50,068 nt of DNA from Candidatus Sericytochromatia bacterium (GTDB lineage: Bacteria; Cyanobacteriota; Sericytochromatia; S15B-MN24; JAQBPE01). The stretch spans positions 1 through 50,068 of the forward strand of contig JAYKJB010000102.1 of NCBI GenBank assembly GCA_035285325.1, in the 5' to 3' direction. This document shows, one piece after another, positions 8,393 to 17,414 of this stretch; within the stretch, counting starts at the first letter, position 1, and the number at the start of each line of letters is the position of its first letter. Position numbers and translations under genes: made by a program. Under the pieces are notes generated by a model that saw only the letters and a list, made by a program, of their open reading frames with translations, did not search any database and was not told the DNA's origin.

Positions 8393-9193
8393 TTGGCGCA
8401 GTGCCATTACCACCCGGAGTCGAGAGCCTCGGCCTCCTGTGCCCATTGTCGCCAGCAGATTTGCGACCGCTGTCGGCTGAATGGCGCCGTCGGCCGCTGC
8501 ATGAACTGCCACAGTCAGGCCGCCAAAGGCGGGGGGGATGCCGCCGGCAAGCCCAAGCGTCTGTTCTGCACCAATCACGATGGCGTGCCGGTGGATCGGC
8601 GCTGCAAGAGTTGCAACAAACCTCATTGCCCAGCCTGTCTCAATGGGGCACAGCATTGCTTTCGCTGTGCCCTGGAACCACGGGCTCGGGGCACCGGGAG
8701 CCTGGCTCGGCGGGGCACCGGGAAACTCACTGGCGCGACGGGTGCGCTGCAGGCGATGGAGGACATGGCCCGGCCTCTCCCACCGGCCGTACGGGCCGGC
8801 CTCGCCGCCGCCGGTGCGCTGGTGGTCGTCGTGGTGCTCTTGGTGGGGTATGTGAAAGTGAAGGCCGCGCTGACGCCGCCGCCGCCGCCACCCCCCTACA
8901 CTGGAGTGGCCAAGGTTGCGTTTTCCCAGCCGACGGGCGCCAGGCCGCTGTCGGGGAACCAGGTCATCAAGCTGTCAGTTGCGGCACCCCAGCATCTGTC
9001 TTATGTGGAGCTGTCGGTCGACGGCAAGCACTGGGAGCGCTTCACCCGGCCGCCCTTCCAGACCGAATGGCCCACTCCTATCGTCAAGAACGGTCGCCAC
9101 GTGCTGGAGGCCAAGGCTGTCTATCGCGGCGGCAAGCGCGTCGCTTTGGCGCGTCGGGTTTGCGTGACGCGCAATCGCTTCACCGCCCGCTGA
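8393..9193 (+). CDS. Double B-box-like zinc-finger, transmembrane and Ig-like domain protein (paralog 2)
   Basis: A 266-residue paralog of the preceding gene with the same layout in shorter form. Finger 1 is CHYHPESRASASCAHC...CDRCRLNG...CMNC; finger 2 is CTNHDGVPVDRRCKSC...CPACLNG...CFRC. One transmembrane helix (LAAAGALVVVVVLLVGYV) follows, then a run of seven prolines, then an Ig-like domain whose VELSVDGKHWERFTRPPFQTEW segment mirrors paralog 1. TTG 8393 is taken as the start because AGAGGT lies 7 nt upstream and the next family residues begin immediately. The linker between finger 2 and the helix is far shorter than in paralog 1. The 3' end overlaps the convergent glycosidase gene by 14 bp. 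Confidence 0.75.
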   Translation: MAQCHYHPESRASASCAHCRQQICDRCRLNGAVGRCMNCHSQAAKGGGDAAGKPKRLFCTNHDGVPVDRRCKSCNKPHCPACLNGAQHCFRCALEPRARGTGSLARRGTGKLTGATGALQAMEDMARPLPPAVRAGLAAAGALVVVVVLLVGYVKVKAALTPPPPPPPYTGVAKVAFSQPTGARPLSGNQVIKLSVAAPQHLSYVELSVDGKHWERFTRPPFQTEWPTPIVKNGRHVLEAKAVYRGGKRVALARRVCVTRNRFTAR

Positions 9194-10889
9194 GTCCCCT
9201 GGTCGTCATGGGCGGCGCGACCAGGAAGGTCACTGACGCCGCGGGAAAGGAGATCCCCCCGGCCAGGTCGAGCTCATCGGCTTCCAGGCGCTCGACCTCG
9301 TTCCAGGCGGCATTCCAGGGGTCAGTCAGTCCCGGTCGCGGCTGGAGCGTGTAACGCCGTCCGCGCGTCTCCGGCCGTGAGCTTCCCTTCAGCACGAGCT
9401 GGGCTTGGACAGGCTGGCGACTTCGGTTGACGACGAGCAGCGTGACCCCTCCATCCTGGCGCTGGGCGGCAGCCACGTGAAGCAAGCTGACTCGGGTGCG
9501 GCTGCCATCGGCTCCGACGTCCTCCCAAAAGCCGACATTCTGTACCTGAGAGGTCACGATCGTGTCGCCCCAATGATGTGCCAGCCAGCGGCGAAACGTG
9601 TAGATGGGAGAGGGCTGGGCGACCTGGTTTTCGGGAAAATAGAGCGAATCGGAGGCGCCACCACGGCCCGCATGCCAGGCGGCAAAGTCGGTGGTGATGG
9701 GCATAAGCTGGCGACCGTTCCGGCTCAGGTTGAAGGCCGTCACCACCGCATCGGCCGCATAGAGGGCACCGTACATCCCGGTGTTGCGAGGCAGGCCGCT
9801 GGCGGCGTGGAACTCGTCGTTCCAGATCTCGATGGGGTAGGGGGCCTGCGCAAGGGCTGGCATGATCTCGCGCGCCATCAACTCGGCCAGATAAGCATTC
9901 CCGGCCAGTTTTTCCCCGACCGGGTAACTGGGGTATCCGTGTAATTGCAGGGCATCGAAGCGGATTCCCTCGCGCTGAGCGGCCTGGATGAAATCGCGCA
10001 CCATCTGCCCTTGCTGGCTCCAGAAGGTGTCGCGCAGAGGGTCGTGAGGCCCCCCCCAGAACACGTTGACCGCCGCCGCCAGCGCGACCTTGACCGGATG
10101 AGGACTGGCCTGCCGGACCTGCCTGACATAGGGAGCGGCGTTGGCCACGTAGCGCGCGATGTCCCGGGCCTTTTCGTGCCCTCGCACCACGCGCAACTGA
10201 ACCTCGTTGCCAATTTCGAACAAGAAGGCCCCATCGGGCGGCGCGCTCTGCGCCCCGGAAAACGGGGGCCATTGCACGCGCAGCTCTGACCGCGCGCCAT
10301 TCAGCCAGGCGGCCAGGTTGCCCGCGGCCTCTGGCGTGTCCGTGCCGAAATTGATGGTGACCAGCGGCTCGGCCTCCGCCTCGGTCGCTTCCTGCAGGCT
10401 GTAGCGGAGGTCGTCATAGGGATAGCCGTCCCAGGTGCTGTCCTGCCCATCGCGTCCCCAGTTTTCCAGGAAACGATAGCCGGTCAGGTACCAGTAGTCG
10501 TGCCGTCCATCGGTCGGCCCGTGTCCCGTGCGGTAGAGCCCCCGTCGCTGGGAGCGGGCGGGATAGCCGGCTTGCTGCAGTTCCGCCTGGTAGCGTTGGC
10601 CCCAGCGGGGCGCCAGTGCCTGTAACGCTTGCAGAAAGGCCTGGCGGTCGAACCCATGCACCCGGAACTGCCGATGGTTGTGGTTTCGATTGTATCCGTT
10701 GACGTAGGGACTGGCGGCGTGCAGAGGACGCGTCAGATCGATTTCGATGCGCGCGGTCGGCCGCGCGCGTGAACCCGCCAGTGGCGCAGGCGCTTGGACC
10801 GCCGACAGTGCGCCACGCCAGTTGGGCACCTGGCTACCACACGCGGCCAGAATGGCCAGACCGACGCCCGTGAAAATGGTCCATCGCAC
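9180..10889 (-). CDS. GH51-like glycosidase lipoprotein
   Basis: A 569-residue protein with a lipobox (LAILAACGS, Cys at residue 17). The fold is inferred to be a clan GH-A barrel: TINFGTDTPEAAGNLAAWLNG near residues 180-200 resembles alpha-L-arabinofuranosidase-like families, FEIGNEVQ gives the acid/base Glu near residue 229, and IEIWNDEFHA gives the likely nucleophile near residue 357. A beta-rich C-terminal domain (after about 430) follows. It probably acts on arabinose- or glucuronate-type polysaccharides outside the cell; the substrate is not determinable. GTG 10889 follows GGGAGGGG with a 9-nt spacer. An alternative is another GH-A family such as GH39 or GH79. Confidence 0.7.
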   Translation of the reverse strand: MRWTIFTGVGLAILAACGSQVPNWRGALSAVQAPAPLAGSRARPTARIEIDLTRPLHAASPYVNGYNRNHNHRQFRVHGFDRQAFLQALQALAPRWGQRYQAELQQAGYPARSQRRGLYRTGHGPTDGRHDYWYLTGYRFLENWGRDGQDSTWDGYPYDDLRYSLQEATEAEAEPLVTINFGTDTPEAAGNLAAWLNGARSELRVQWPPFSGAQSAPPDGAFLFEIGNEVQLRVVRGHEKARDIARYVANAAPYVRQVRQASPHPVKVALAAAVNVFWGGPHDPLRDTFWSQQGQMVRDFIQAAQREGIRFDALQLHGYPSYPVGEKLAGNAYLAELMAREIMPALAQAPYPIEIWNDEFHAASGLPRNTGMYGALYAADAVVTAFNLSRNGRQLMPITTDFAAWHAGRGGASDSLYFPENQVAQPSPIYTFRRWLAHHWGDTIVTSQVQNVGFWEDVGADGSRTRVSLLHVAAAQRQDGGVTLLVVNRSRQPVQAQLVLKGSSRPETRGRRYTLQPRPGLTDPWNAAWNEVERLEADELDLAGGISFPAASVTFLVAPPMTTRGLSGR

Positions 10890-11072
10890 GATATGCTACC
10901 CCTCCCTGTCTGGCAGCTTAATCGAACAAGGTCCCATCACCAACAAAGAAGCATCGCCGTGCGTCTGCCACGCCGCCGGTAAGCGCCGCGCATGAGGGTG
11001 TCCGGGCGATCGCCCCCAGAGAAGAGGTGGACCTGCTTCGAACGCCATGAGCGCCGGGCCCCCTGTCCCTGG

Positions 11073-12431
11073 CTAACCTTGATTCAAATAGGGATGAAAG
11101 ATCGCCAGCAGAGCCGCTTGGGCCTGCTCCAGGCTGATATTTTCCTCGACGCTCTGTCGCAGGAAGGCCTTGATCGGCTCGTTGAGGTCAATCGCCAGAT
11201 CGATCTGGGGGTTGCTGCCGCGCTGGTAGGCGCCAATGTTGATCAGGTCCTGCGCGTTCTTATGAGTCGCCAGCGCTTCGCGCAAATAGCCGGCGGCCTG
11301 ACGGTGGGACTCGTTCGTGATCTCCGGCATGACGCGGCTGACAGACTGCAGCACGTCGATGGCAGGGTAATGATTCTGAGCCGCGAGTTCGCGACTGAGG
11401 ATCACGTGGCCGTCCAGAATGCCGCGCACCGCGTCGCTGATGGGTTCATTGAAGTCGTCGGCCTCGACCAGCACGGTGTAAAGTCCTGTGATGGAGCCTT
11501 GGGAGCCCGTCCCGGCCCGTTCCAGCAATTTCGGCAGGATGGCGAACACGGAGGGGGTGTAGCCCTTGGTGGCCGGAGGTTCCCCGATCGCCAGACCGAC
11601 CTCGCGCTGGGCCATGGCAAAGCGCGTGACGGAATCCATCATGAGCATCACGTCTCGTCCCTGATCGCGGAAATGCTCGGCAATGGCTGTGGCGACCAGC
11701 GCGCACTTGATCCGCTGCAAGGCCGGCTGGTCGGAGGTCGCCACCACGACAATGGAGCGGGCCAGGCCCTCAGGGCCCAGATCGCGCTCGAGAAATTCAC
11801 GCACTTCCCGGCCCCGTTCCCCCACCAGGCAGATGACATTCAACTCCGCCGCGGTGTTCCGTGCGATCATGCCGAGCGTGGTCGATTTGCCGACGCCGGA
11901 TCCGGCAAAGATTCCCAGGCGTTGACCGCGACCGCAGGTCAGCAGCCCATCGAGGGCGCGCACGCCGAGGGAGAGGGGCTGCTTGATGCGGGCCCGCATC
12001 AGAGGATTGGGGGGGGCGCTGTCCACCGGGATCCGGCTCAGCTGGCGCAGCGGAGGGCCGCCATCGATCGGGCGCCCGAGGCCATCGAGGACCCGCCCCA
12101 GCAACGCGTCGCCCACCGGGACACTGAGCGGGCGTCCCGTGGCCACCACCTCGGAGCCAGGACGAATGCCTGCCATCTCGCCCAACGGCATGAGCAGCAG
12201 GCGATCGCCTCGAAAACCGACCACTTCAGCGGCCAGGGGGGGGCTGCTCGCCTCGGTGGCAATCAGGCAGATTTCGCCCATGCGTGCCGAGGGTCCATCG
12301 GATTCCACCACGAGGCCCACAATCTGGGCCACACGTCCCTCGACCCGGATCGGGTCAAGTTTTCCGAGGATGCGAAACTGACGGCCAAGCAGGCCGCCAC
12401 CGGGAGAGTCCGATTGGTCCAGTCCGGCCAT
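11073..12431 (-). CDS. fliI: Flagellar export ATPase FliI
   Basis: A 452-residue F1-like ATPase that energises export of flagellar subunits with FliH and FliJ. The Walker A motif is AGSGVGKST near residue 177 and the Walker B region is VMLMMDSVTRF near 262; VGERGREVREF and GSITGLYTVLVEADDFNEP are FliI hallmarks. The frame extends upstream into fliH, but GTG 12434 or ATG 12431, just after the fliH stop (12439-12441), gives the standard length. It is the last gene of the minus-strand operon; its usual neighbour fliJ is 20 kb away on the other strand. Confidence 0.97.
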   Translation of the reverse strand: MAGLDQSDSPGGGLLGRQFRILGKLDPIRVEGRVAQIVGLVVESDGPSARMGEICLIATEASSPPLAAEVVGFRGDRLLLMPLGEMAGIRPGSEVVATGRPLSVPVGDALLGRVLDGLGRPIDGGPPLRQLSRIPVDSAPPNPLMRARIKQPLSLGVRALDGLLTCGRGQRLGIFAGSGVGKSTTLGMIARNTAAELNVICLVGERGREVREFLERDLGPEGLARSIVVVATSDQPALQRIKCALVATAIAEHFRDQGRDVMLMMDSVTRFAMAQREVGLAIGEPPATKGYTPSVFAILPKLLERAGTGSQGSITGLYTVLVEADDFNEPISDAVRGILDGHVILSRELAAQNHYPAIDVLQSVSRVMPEITNESHRQAAGYLREALATHKNAQDLINIGAYQRGSNPQIDLAIDLNEPIKAFLRQSVEENISLEQAQAALLAIFHPYLNQG

Positions 12432-12438
12432 CACGCGA

Positions 12439-13737
12439 TCACCAGCCTCGGCCTGACTTGGTCTTCTTTTTGCCCAGCATGCGGGCCAGCGAATCGGTGG
12501 CCTGCTCCAGATTGGGTTCCTGGTTGCGGTTGCTGGCGACATTGGGCAGCAACTGGTCGGCGGGAATCCGAGATTCCACGCCGCTGAGCAACTCGTCGAT
12601 GGCCTGGTCCCCGAGCGGGGCTTCCAGGTGTTCTCGCTTGGCCGCTATCGGCGGTGGCGCGGGAGGCACGGGAGCAGGCGCGGGGGTGGCTCGCGGGGTA
12701 GGTGCCGGGGGAGGAGGGGCGGCTGGGGCTGCCGGGGGAGGCACGCTAGGCAGGGGTTGCGCGGACATGGCCAGGGCGCGCGCCTGAGCTTGGGCCTGGG
12801 CCAGCACGGCGGCGGCCTCGGCCTGAGCCGCCTGCACGACTTGCCGGGCTCGGGCCTCGGCCTCCGCTTGCGTCGCGGCGTCCCGCCGCATCAGGGCTTC
12901 CATGTGCGCGGCCGGATTGGCAGACGAGGAATCAATGGTCGACAGCATCGCGCTATGACCGAGCGCCTGCACCGCCGCGGCCACCATGGGATCGACGCCA
13001 CTGCCCTCGTCGACCCCCAGCTGAACATCGAGCAGGCTGGTGGCGACCTCGGCCAGCTGGGTGGACAGCCGGGCATCGATCAGGCCGGAGCGACTTTCCA
13101 CCAGGCAGCCTCCCAGCCCGACGTTGCTGTCCGGCACGATATCGAGCTGATTGAGCCCATCGATGCTGAGCATCAGCTGCTGCTTCACCGCCACGATCTG
13201 GTCCATGTCCAGGGGATGGACGCGCAAGCGCACCTGGGTCTTGTCGATCAGATGTTGGATGGCCACCCGCGCCAAGGGAAGCGCCGCTTCCCGTCCGTGC
13301 GCGAGTTCGATCGGCAGAAGTTTGGCCGCGATGGCGATCGACAATTTGCTGAGTTCCTGAATCAGGTTGTCTTCCCGCTGAGCCATCTCGGCGTGGAATT
13401 GCGCGATCGCCTGAGACAGGGCCCCCAGGATCTGACCGTACTCCTGAACCACCGTGCGTTTGGCTTCCTCCAGACCCATCGCGTAGCCCTCGGCGTGGCC
13501 GCGTGCGCGTCCCTCATCGAGGGCTACCTGCCGGATCTGTTCGGCGTCCTCTTCGGCCAGCGCGATGATGGCGCTGGCCTTGTCCTGAGCGGCCGAAACC
13601 TGGGGTTCGGGGCTGCGCGACGCGGCGGGACCGAAGGGGCGTTCGGCACTGCGGCCCGGGGTGCGAATCGTGTAGGTGCCATCCTCGAAGGCCGAGACCT
13701 TGATGATTTTCGGACGGATGGGCGGCACGCTCGACAT
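12439..13737 (-). CDS. fliH: Flagellar assembly protein FliH with a long C-terminal extension
   Basis: Residues 1-245 look like FliH, the regulator that docks FliI to the C-ring: a coiled-coil with GHAEGYAMGLEEAKR near 80-93 and a C-terminal globular region ending VGLGGCLVESRSGLIDARLSTQLAEV. Ordinary FliH proteins end about there (230-270 residues). This one continues to residue 432 with an Ala/Gln-rich helix (about 285-335), a Pro/Ala linker (about 336-372) and a final segment ending MLGKKKTKSGRGW. The reading frame is intact and continuous. It lies 1 bp after fliG and 4 bp before fliI. Confidence 0.9.
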   Translation of the reverse strand: MSSVPPIRPKIIKVSAFEDGTYTIRTPGRSAERPFGPAASRSPEPQVSAAQDKASAIIALAEEDAEQIRQVALDEGRARGHAEGYAMGLEEAKRTVVQEYGQILGALSQAIAQFHAEMAQREDNLIQELSKLSIAIAAKLLPIELAHGREAALPLARVAIQHLIDKTQVRLRVHPLDMDQIVAVKQQLMLSIDGLNQLDIVPDSNVGLGGCLVESRSGLIDARLSTQLAEVATSLLDVQLGVDEGSGVDPMVAAAVQALGHSAMLSTIDSSSANPAAHMEALMRRDAATQAEAEARARQVVQAAQAEAAAVLAQAQAQARALAMSAQPLPSVPPPAAPAAPPPPAPTPRATPAPAPVPPAPPPIAAKREHLEAPLGDQAIDELLSGVESRIPADQLLPNVASNRNQEPNLEQATDSLARMLGKKKTKSGRGW

Positions 13738-13738
13738 G

Positions 13739-14764
13739 TCAGTACACCAGGTCGTCCTGACCCGCCCGGCTGATCATGATTTCGCCCGCCTCTTCGAGCT
13801 TGCGAATCACGGCCACGATCTTCTGTTGGACTTCTTCGATATCCTTCAGGCGCACCGGGCCCATGTAGCCCAGTTCGTCCTGGATCATGCCGGACATGCG
13901 TTCGGACATATTTCTGAAGATCTTGGCCTTGACCTCGTCGTTGGAGCCTTTTAGCGCGAGGGCGAGGTCCTTCGATTCGACGTCCTTGAGCACGCGCTGA
14001 ATCGAGCGGTCGTCGAGCAAGACGATGTCCTCGAAGACGAACATGAGCTTCTTGATCTCGTCCGCGAGCTCGGGGTTCTGCTCTTCCAGCGATTCGATGA
14101 TCGTCTTTTCGGTCGAGCGGTCGGCGCGGTTGAGCACCTCGACCAGATTCTTCACGCCGCCCGCGTTGAAGAAGTCCTGTGACACGACGGCGCTGAATTT
14201 ACGTTCCAAGATGCGTTCGACCTCGCGAATGATGGCAGGACTGGTGCGATCCATCAGGGCGATGCGGGCGGCCACATCACTCTGAGCCTCGGGGCTCAAC
14301 CCGCCGATGATGGTGGCACTCTGCTCCGGCTTCAGGTAGGCGCAAATCAGGGCGATCGTCTGGGGATGTTCGTTTTGAATGAAGTTGAGCAGCTGGTTGG
14401 CTTCGATCCGCCGCATGAATTCGAAGGGAATGGTCGCGAGCTGGTCCGTCAGCCGGCCGAGCAATTCCGCTGCGCGGTCTGCGCCCAGCGCCTTGCTGAG
14501 CAGGTCTCGAGCGGTTTCCACCCCGCCCATGGCGGTGGAGCGGGACGCCTGGTACAGCGCGTAGAACTCTTCGAGCACCGCCCGCGAGACGTCGCCGTCG
14601 ACCCGCCCCATGTTGGCGATTTCCATCGTGAGCTGTTCGAGGTCGTCCTGGTCGGTGACGTTGCGCAGGAGTTCGCTGGCCACATCTTCGCCCAGGCTGA
14701 CGAGCAGGATCGCCGCTTTCTCCCGCCCGCTCAGCTCGTTGACGGTCTTTTTCTTGGTGGCCAT
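13739..14764 (-). CDS. fliG: Flagellar motor switch protein FliG
   Basis: A 341-residue FliG of normal length, the C-ring component that contacts MotA and generates torque. The middle-domain motif EHPQTIALI is present near residues 132-140, and the C-terminal torque helix contains the charged series DDRSIQRVLKDVESKDLALALK. The ATG lies 13 bp after the fliF stop, with GAGGTTGAGCG upstream (revcomp). It is part of the flgB-fliI operon. Confidence 0.98.
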   Translation of the reverse strand: MATKKKTVNELSGREKAAILLVSLGEDVASELLRNVTDQDDLEQLTMEIANMGRVDGDVSRAVLEEFYALYQASRSTAMGGVETARDLLSKALGADRAAELLGRLTDQLATIPFEFMRRIEANQLLNFIQNEHPQTIALICAYLKPEQSATIIGGLSPEAQSDVAARIALMDRTSPAIIREVERILERKFSAVVSQDFFNAGGVKNLVEVLNRADRSTEKTIIESLEEQNPELADEIKKLMFVFEDIVLLDDRSIQRVLKDVESKDLALALKGSNDEVKAKIFRNMSERMSGMIQDELGYMGPVRLKDIEEVQQKIVAVIRKLEEAGEIMISRAGQDDLVY

Positions 14765-14776
14765 CGCTCAACCTCC

Positions 14777-16432
14777 TCAGTCGTCTGCGTTGACCCAGGT
14801 CTTGACGAGCTGGACCGCGTCCTTGGGGTTCTGCTTGATATATTGCGCGAGTTCGCGCTGCATGTTCAAGAGCTTGGCGTCATCGGGCCCCGGTGGATTG
14901 CCAACCCGCGCGCCGACGGCTCCCAGCAGGGCCTGGCTCACTTCCTCGGCGCTCATGCCCTGCATCGCGTTCGCACCCAGTTCATCCATGACGGCCTGGC
15001 GGCGGCGGAAGGCCGTCGAGAACATCAGGAAGACGATCAGCGCCAGGACGATGCTGGTGACCAGCGTGGCGATCCGGATGCCACGCGACCACATCGCGTC
15101 GCTGGCCGCCTGCGCCTCTCTTGCCTTCAGGTCGACGCCCTTGAAGATCATGGGGTTCACGACCACCTTGGTCGAATTTTGAGGGTCGGGGATGCCCGCC
15201 GCGGCACCGACCATCTGCTTGATCATGGGCGTGAGGTCCGGCGGCGGTGCGGCGTTGGCCGCGGCCTGCTGGGCCGCACGGCCCCGTGGGGCGGGCGGGG
15301 GCGTGACGTCGTAGGCCACCGAGACGAGCGTGTCGCGCAGCACGGCCGGTTCTTTGATGCGGCGCTGCACCTCTTTGTTGGTGTTGTAGTTGCGGGTGTA
15401 TTCGTTGTTGCTATAGAGCCCGTTCTGCCCGCTCCCGCCGCCCGGGTAGCTGTTCGGTTGAACATTTTCGGTCGAACCGGGTACGCCGCCGTCGGTGGCG
15501 GCTTGCCCGTTGTACTGCTCGGTCTTGCCGCGCTCCGAAACGAGCAAGCCGCCGGTTCCCCCTGGCAAGGAAGGCGCATAAGACTCACTGTTGGTCTCGA
15601 TCTGGGCGAAATCCCAGACGGTGCTGACGCGCACGACCGACTTTTCCGGGCCCAGCACGTCATCCAGCATGGCCTGAATGCGGCGCTCCAGGTCGCGTTC
15701 GTACTTGCGCTTGAGTTCGAGCTGACGGGCCGACAGGTCCGTTCCGCTGACGTCAATGCCGCCGGTGCTTTCGGTGTAATCGCGGCCCGACGTATCGGTC
15801 ACGAACACGTTCTGCTGCTTCAGGCGGGGCACGGCCTTCGCGACGAGATGCTGGATCGTGCGCACCTGGCCCGGTTCGAGTTGATTGCCTGTGCCCATCG
15901 AGAGCATGACGGAGGCGGTGGTGGGTTGCTCGTCCGCCACGAACAGCGATTCCTTGGGAATCACGATGTGGACGCGGGCCTTGTCGACGCCCTCGAGGGC
16001 CTCGATCGTGCGGGATAGCTCTCCTTCGAGCCCGCGCTGATAGTTGAGGTTGCGCTCGAAGTCCGTCGCAGTCCAGTTGGCGTTGCCATTGAACAGGTCC
16101 TGAAATCCGACCGTCCCCCCGCTGGGCAGGCCCTCGGAGGCCAGGGCCAGCCGAATGTCGTGAACCTGGCCACTCGGGACCCCGATCGCCCCGCCACTCA
16201 GCTGGTAGGGGATGTTGCGCTCCTTGAGTTTTTCAACGATCGCACCCGCATCCTTATCTGAGAGCCGCGTATAGAGGGTCACGTAGGCTGGTTGCTGCGC
16301 CCACATCACGAGGATGCCGAACAGCAGCACGACGGCCACGCTCACCCCGACCAACATCAAGCGCTGACCGGCGCTCATCTGATTCCAGAGGCGCCCGAGG
16401 TCTTCGCTCAATTGTTGAAAGAAGCTGTTCAT
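14777..16432 (-). CDS. fliF: Flagellar MS-ring protein FliF
   Basis: About 551 residues from ATG 16432. The N-terminal transmembrane helix (LMLVGVSVAVVLLFGILVMW) precedes YscJ/FliF ring-building domains (AGAIVEKLKERNIPYQLSGG; GLEGELSRTIEALEGVDKARVHI). A low-complexity Gly/Asn/Tyr-rich periplasmic loop lies around residues 310-345. A second helix near residue 465 leads to the cytoplasmic C-terminus (LLNMQRELAQYIKQNPKDAVQLVKTWV) that binds FliG. An in-frame TTG at 16447 would add five residues; neither start has a strong ribosome-binding site. Confidence 0.97.
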   Translation of the reverse strand: MNSFFQQLSEDLGRLWNQMSAGQRLMLVGVSVAVVLLFGILVMWAQQPAYVTLYTRLSDKDAGAIVEKLKERNIPYQLSGGAIGVPSGQVHDIRLALASEGLPSGGTVGFQDLFNGNANWTATDFERNLNYQRGLEGELSRTIEALEGVDKARVHIVIPKESLFVADEQPTTASVMLSMGTGNQLEPGQVRTIQHLVAKAVPRLKQQNVFVTDTSGRDYTESTGGIDVSGTDLSARQLELKRKYERDLERRIQAMLDDVLGPEKSVVRVSTVWDFAQIETNSESYAPSLPGGTGGLLVSERGKTEQYNGQAATDGGVPGSTENVQPNSYPGGGSGQNGLYSNNEYTRNYNTNKEVQRRIKEPAVLRDTLVSVAYDVTPPPAPRGRAAQQAAANAAPPPDLTPMIKQMVGAAAGIPDPQNSTKVVVNPMIFKGVDLKAREAQAASDAMWSRGIRIATLVTSIVLALIVFLMFSTAFRRRQAVMDELGANAMQGMSAEEVSQALLGAVGARVGNPPGPDDAKLLNMQRELAQYIKQNPKDAVQLVKTWVNADD

Positions 16433-16465
16433 GCCGTCCGCAGCCAACGCCTGAGTGCGCTGAAA

Positions 16466-16987
16466 CTAGATCTGCATCCGCATGACATCCTGGTAGACTT
16501 CCACCAGTTTGTTACGCACCTGCAGCGTGAGTTGCATGGCCACGCTGGCCTTCTCCGCCGCGATCATCACGTCGTGAAGGTCGACATCGCCCCCAATGGC
16601 CGCTTCGTTTGCCAGTTTCTCCGCGCCCTGATTGAGGCGCGTGACCTCAGCCAGTCCCGACTTCAGAGGCGTCAGGAATTCGAACGGATTTCCGCCTTGG
16701 GCCGGGTCCTTCAGAATCGCGGAGCCTTCCGGCAGCTTCAAGCCATCGGCCCCGACCGCTTGCGGGAATTCCACAAAGGGCTGGGAAAGCTGGCTGACTG
16801 GCGCAATCGGGGGACGCATCTCCATGCTGGTGGGCAGGCCCACCGGTCCCGCTTCACTGCGGGAGGCCCCCAGGGCGCGCTCATAGGCCTGGCTGAAGGG
16901 CACCTTGCTGGGGCCACTCGGCAGGGGCTGAGGGGGCAGGTTAGGGAGGGCGATCCGGTCAAGGCCGGGAGCGGGTATTGGCAGCAT
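16466..16987 (-). CDS. fliE: Flagellar hook-basal body protein FliE, N-terminally extended
   Basis: The C-terminal part (about residues 100-173) is typical FliE, the adaptor between MS ring and rod: DVDLHDVMIAAEKASVAMQL and QVRNKLVEVYQDVMRMQI at the end. FliE is normally about 100 residues; here a Pro-rich, probably disordered N-terminal stretch of around 70 residues is added. The ATG is 4 bp after the flgC stop. A shorter start is possible at an internal ATG, but the spacing to flgC favours the long form. Confidence 0.93.
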   Translation of the reverse strand: MLPIPAPGLDRIALPNLPPQPLPSGPSKVPFSQAYERALGASRSEAGPVGLPTSMEMRPPIAPVSQLSQPFVEFPQAVGADGLKLPEGSAILKDPAQGGNPFEFLTPLKSGLAEVTRLNQGAEKLANEAAIGGDVDLHDVMIAAEKASVAMQLTLQVRNKLVEVYQDVMRMQI

Positions 16988-16991
16988 TCAA

Positions 16992-17414
16992 TCAGATCTC
17001 CAGTGCTTTTGCGGCCATGCCCTTGACTGCGTTGATGACCGTGACGTTCGCCTCGTAGGAGCGGGTGGCCGAGATCATGTCGGTCATCTCCTGGACCACG
17101 TTCACGTTCGGGAAGGCGACGTATCCGTCGGGATTGGCATCCGGATGTTGGGGGTCATAGACCATCCGAAGTGGACTTTCGTCCTCGAAAATCTTGGTCA
17201 CGCGGACCCCGAGCGGCGTGCCCTTGGTCTGCCCTTCGATGTCGCGTTGCTGAACCTCTCGCGATTCAAGCGCCACCAGTTGTCGGCGGTAGGCCTTGCC
17301 ATCCTTGCCGCGGGTGGAGTTCGCGTTGGCGATGTTATTCGAAATCACGTCCATGCGCAGGCGTTGGGCCGTCAGGCCGGACGCACTGGCGTGCAGGCTA
17401 TCGAAAAAGCTCAT
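16992..17414 (-). CDS. flgC: Flagellar basal-body rod protein FlgC
   Basis: A 140-residue rod protein. The N-terminal rod motif ASGLTAQRLRMDVISNNIANANST and the C-terminal ATRSYEANVTVINAVKGMAAKALEI are both complete. Its ATG overlaps the flgB stop (TGATG), so the two are translationally coupled. Confidence 0.98.
   Translation of the reverse strand: MSFFDSLHASASGLTAQRLRMDVISNNIANANSTRGKDGKAYRRQLVALESREVQQRDIEGQTKGTPLGVRVTKIFEDESPLRMVYDPQHPDANPDGYVAFPNVNVVQEMTDMISATRSYEANVTVINAVKGMAAKALEI

Noticed and set aside
10992-12587. Plus-strand open frame over fliI
   Set aside because: It is antisense to FliI, whose Walker motifs are complete; His/Gln/Arg-rich product is typical of a shadow.
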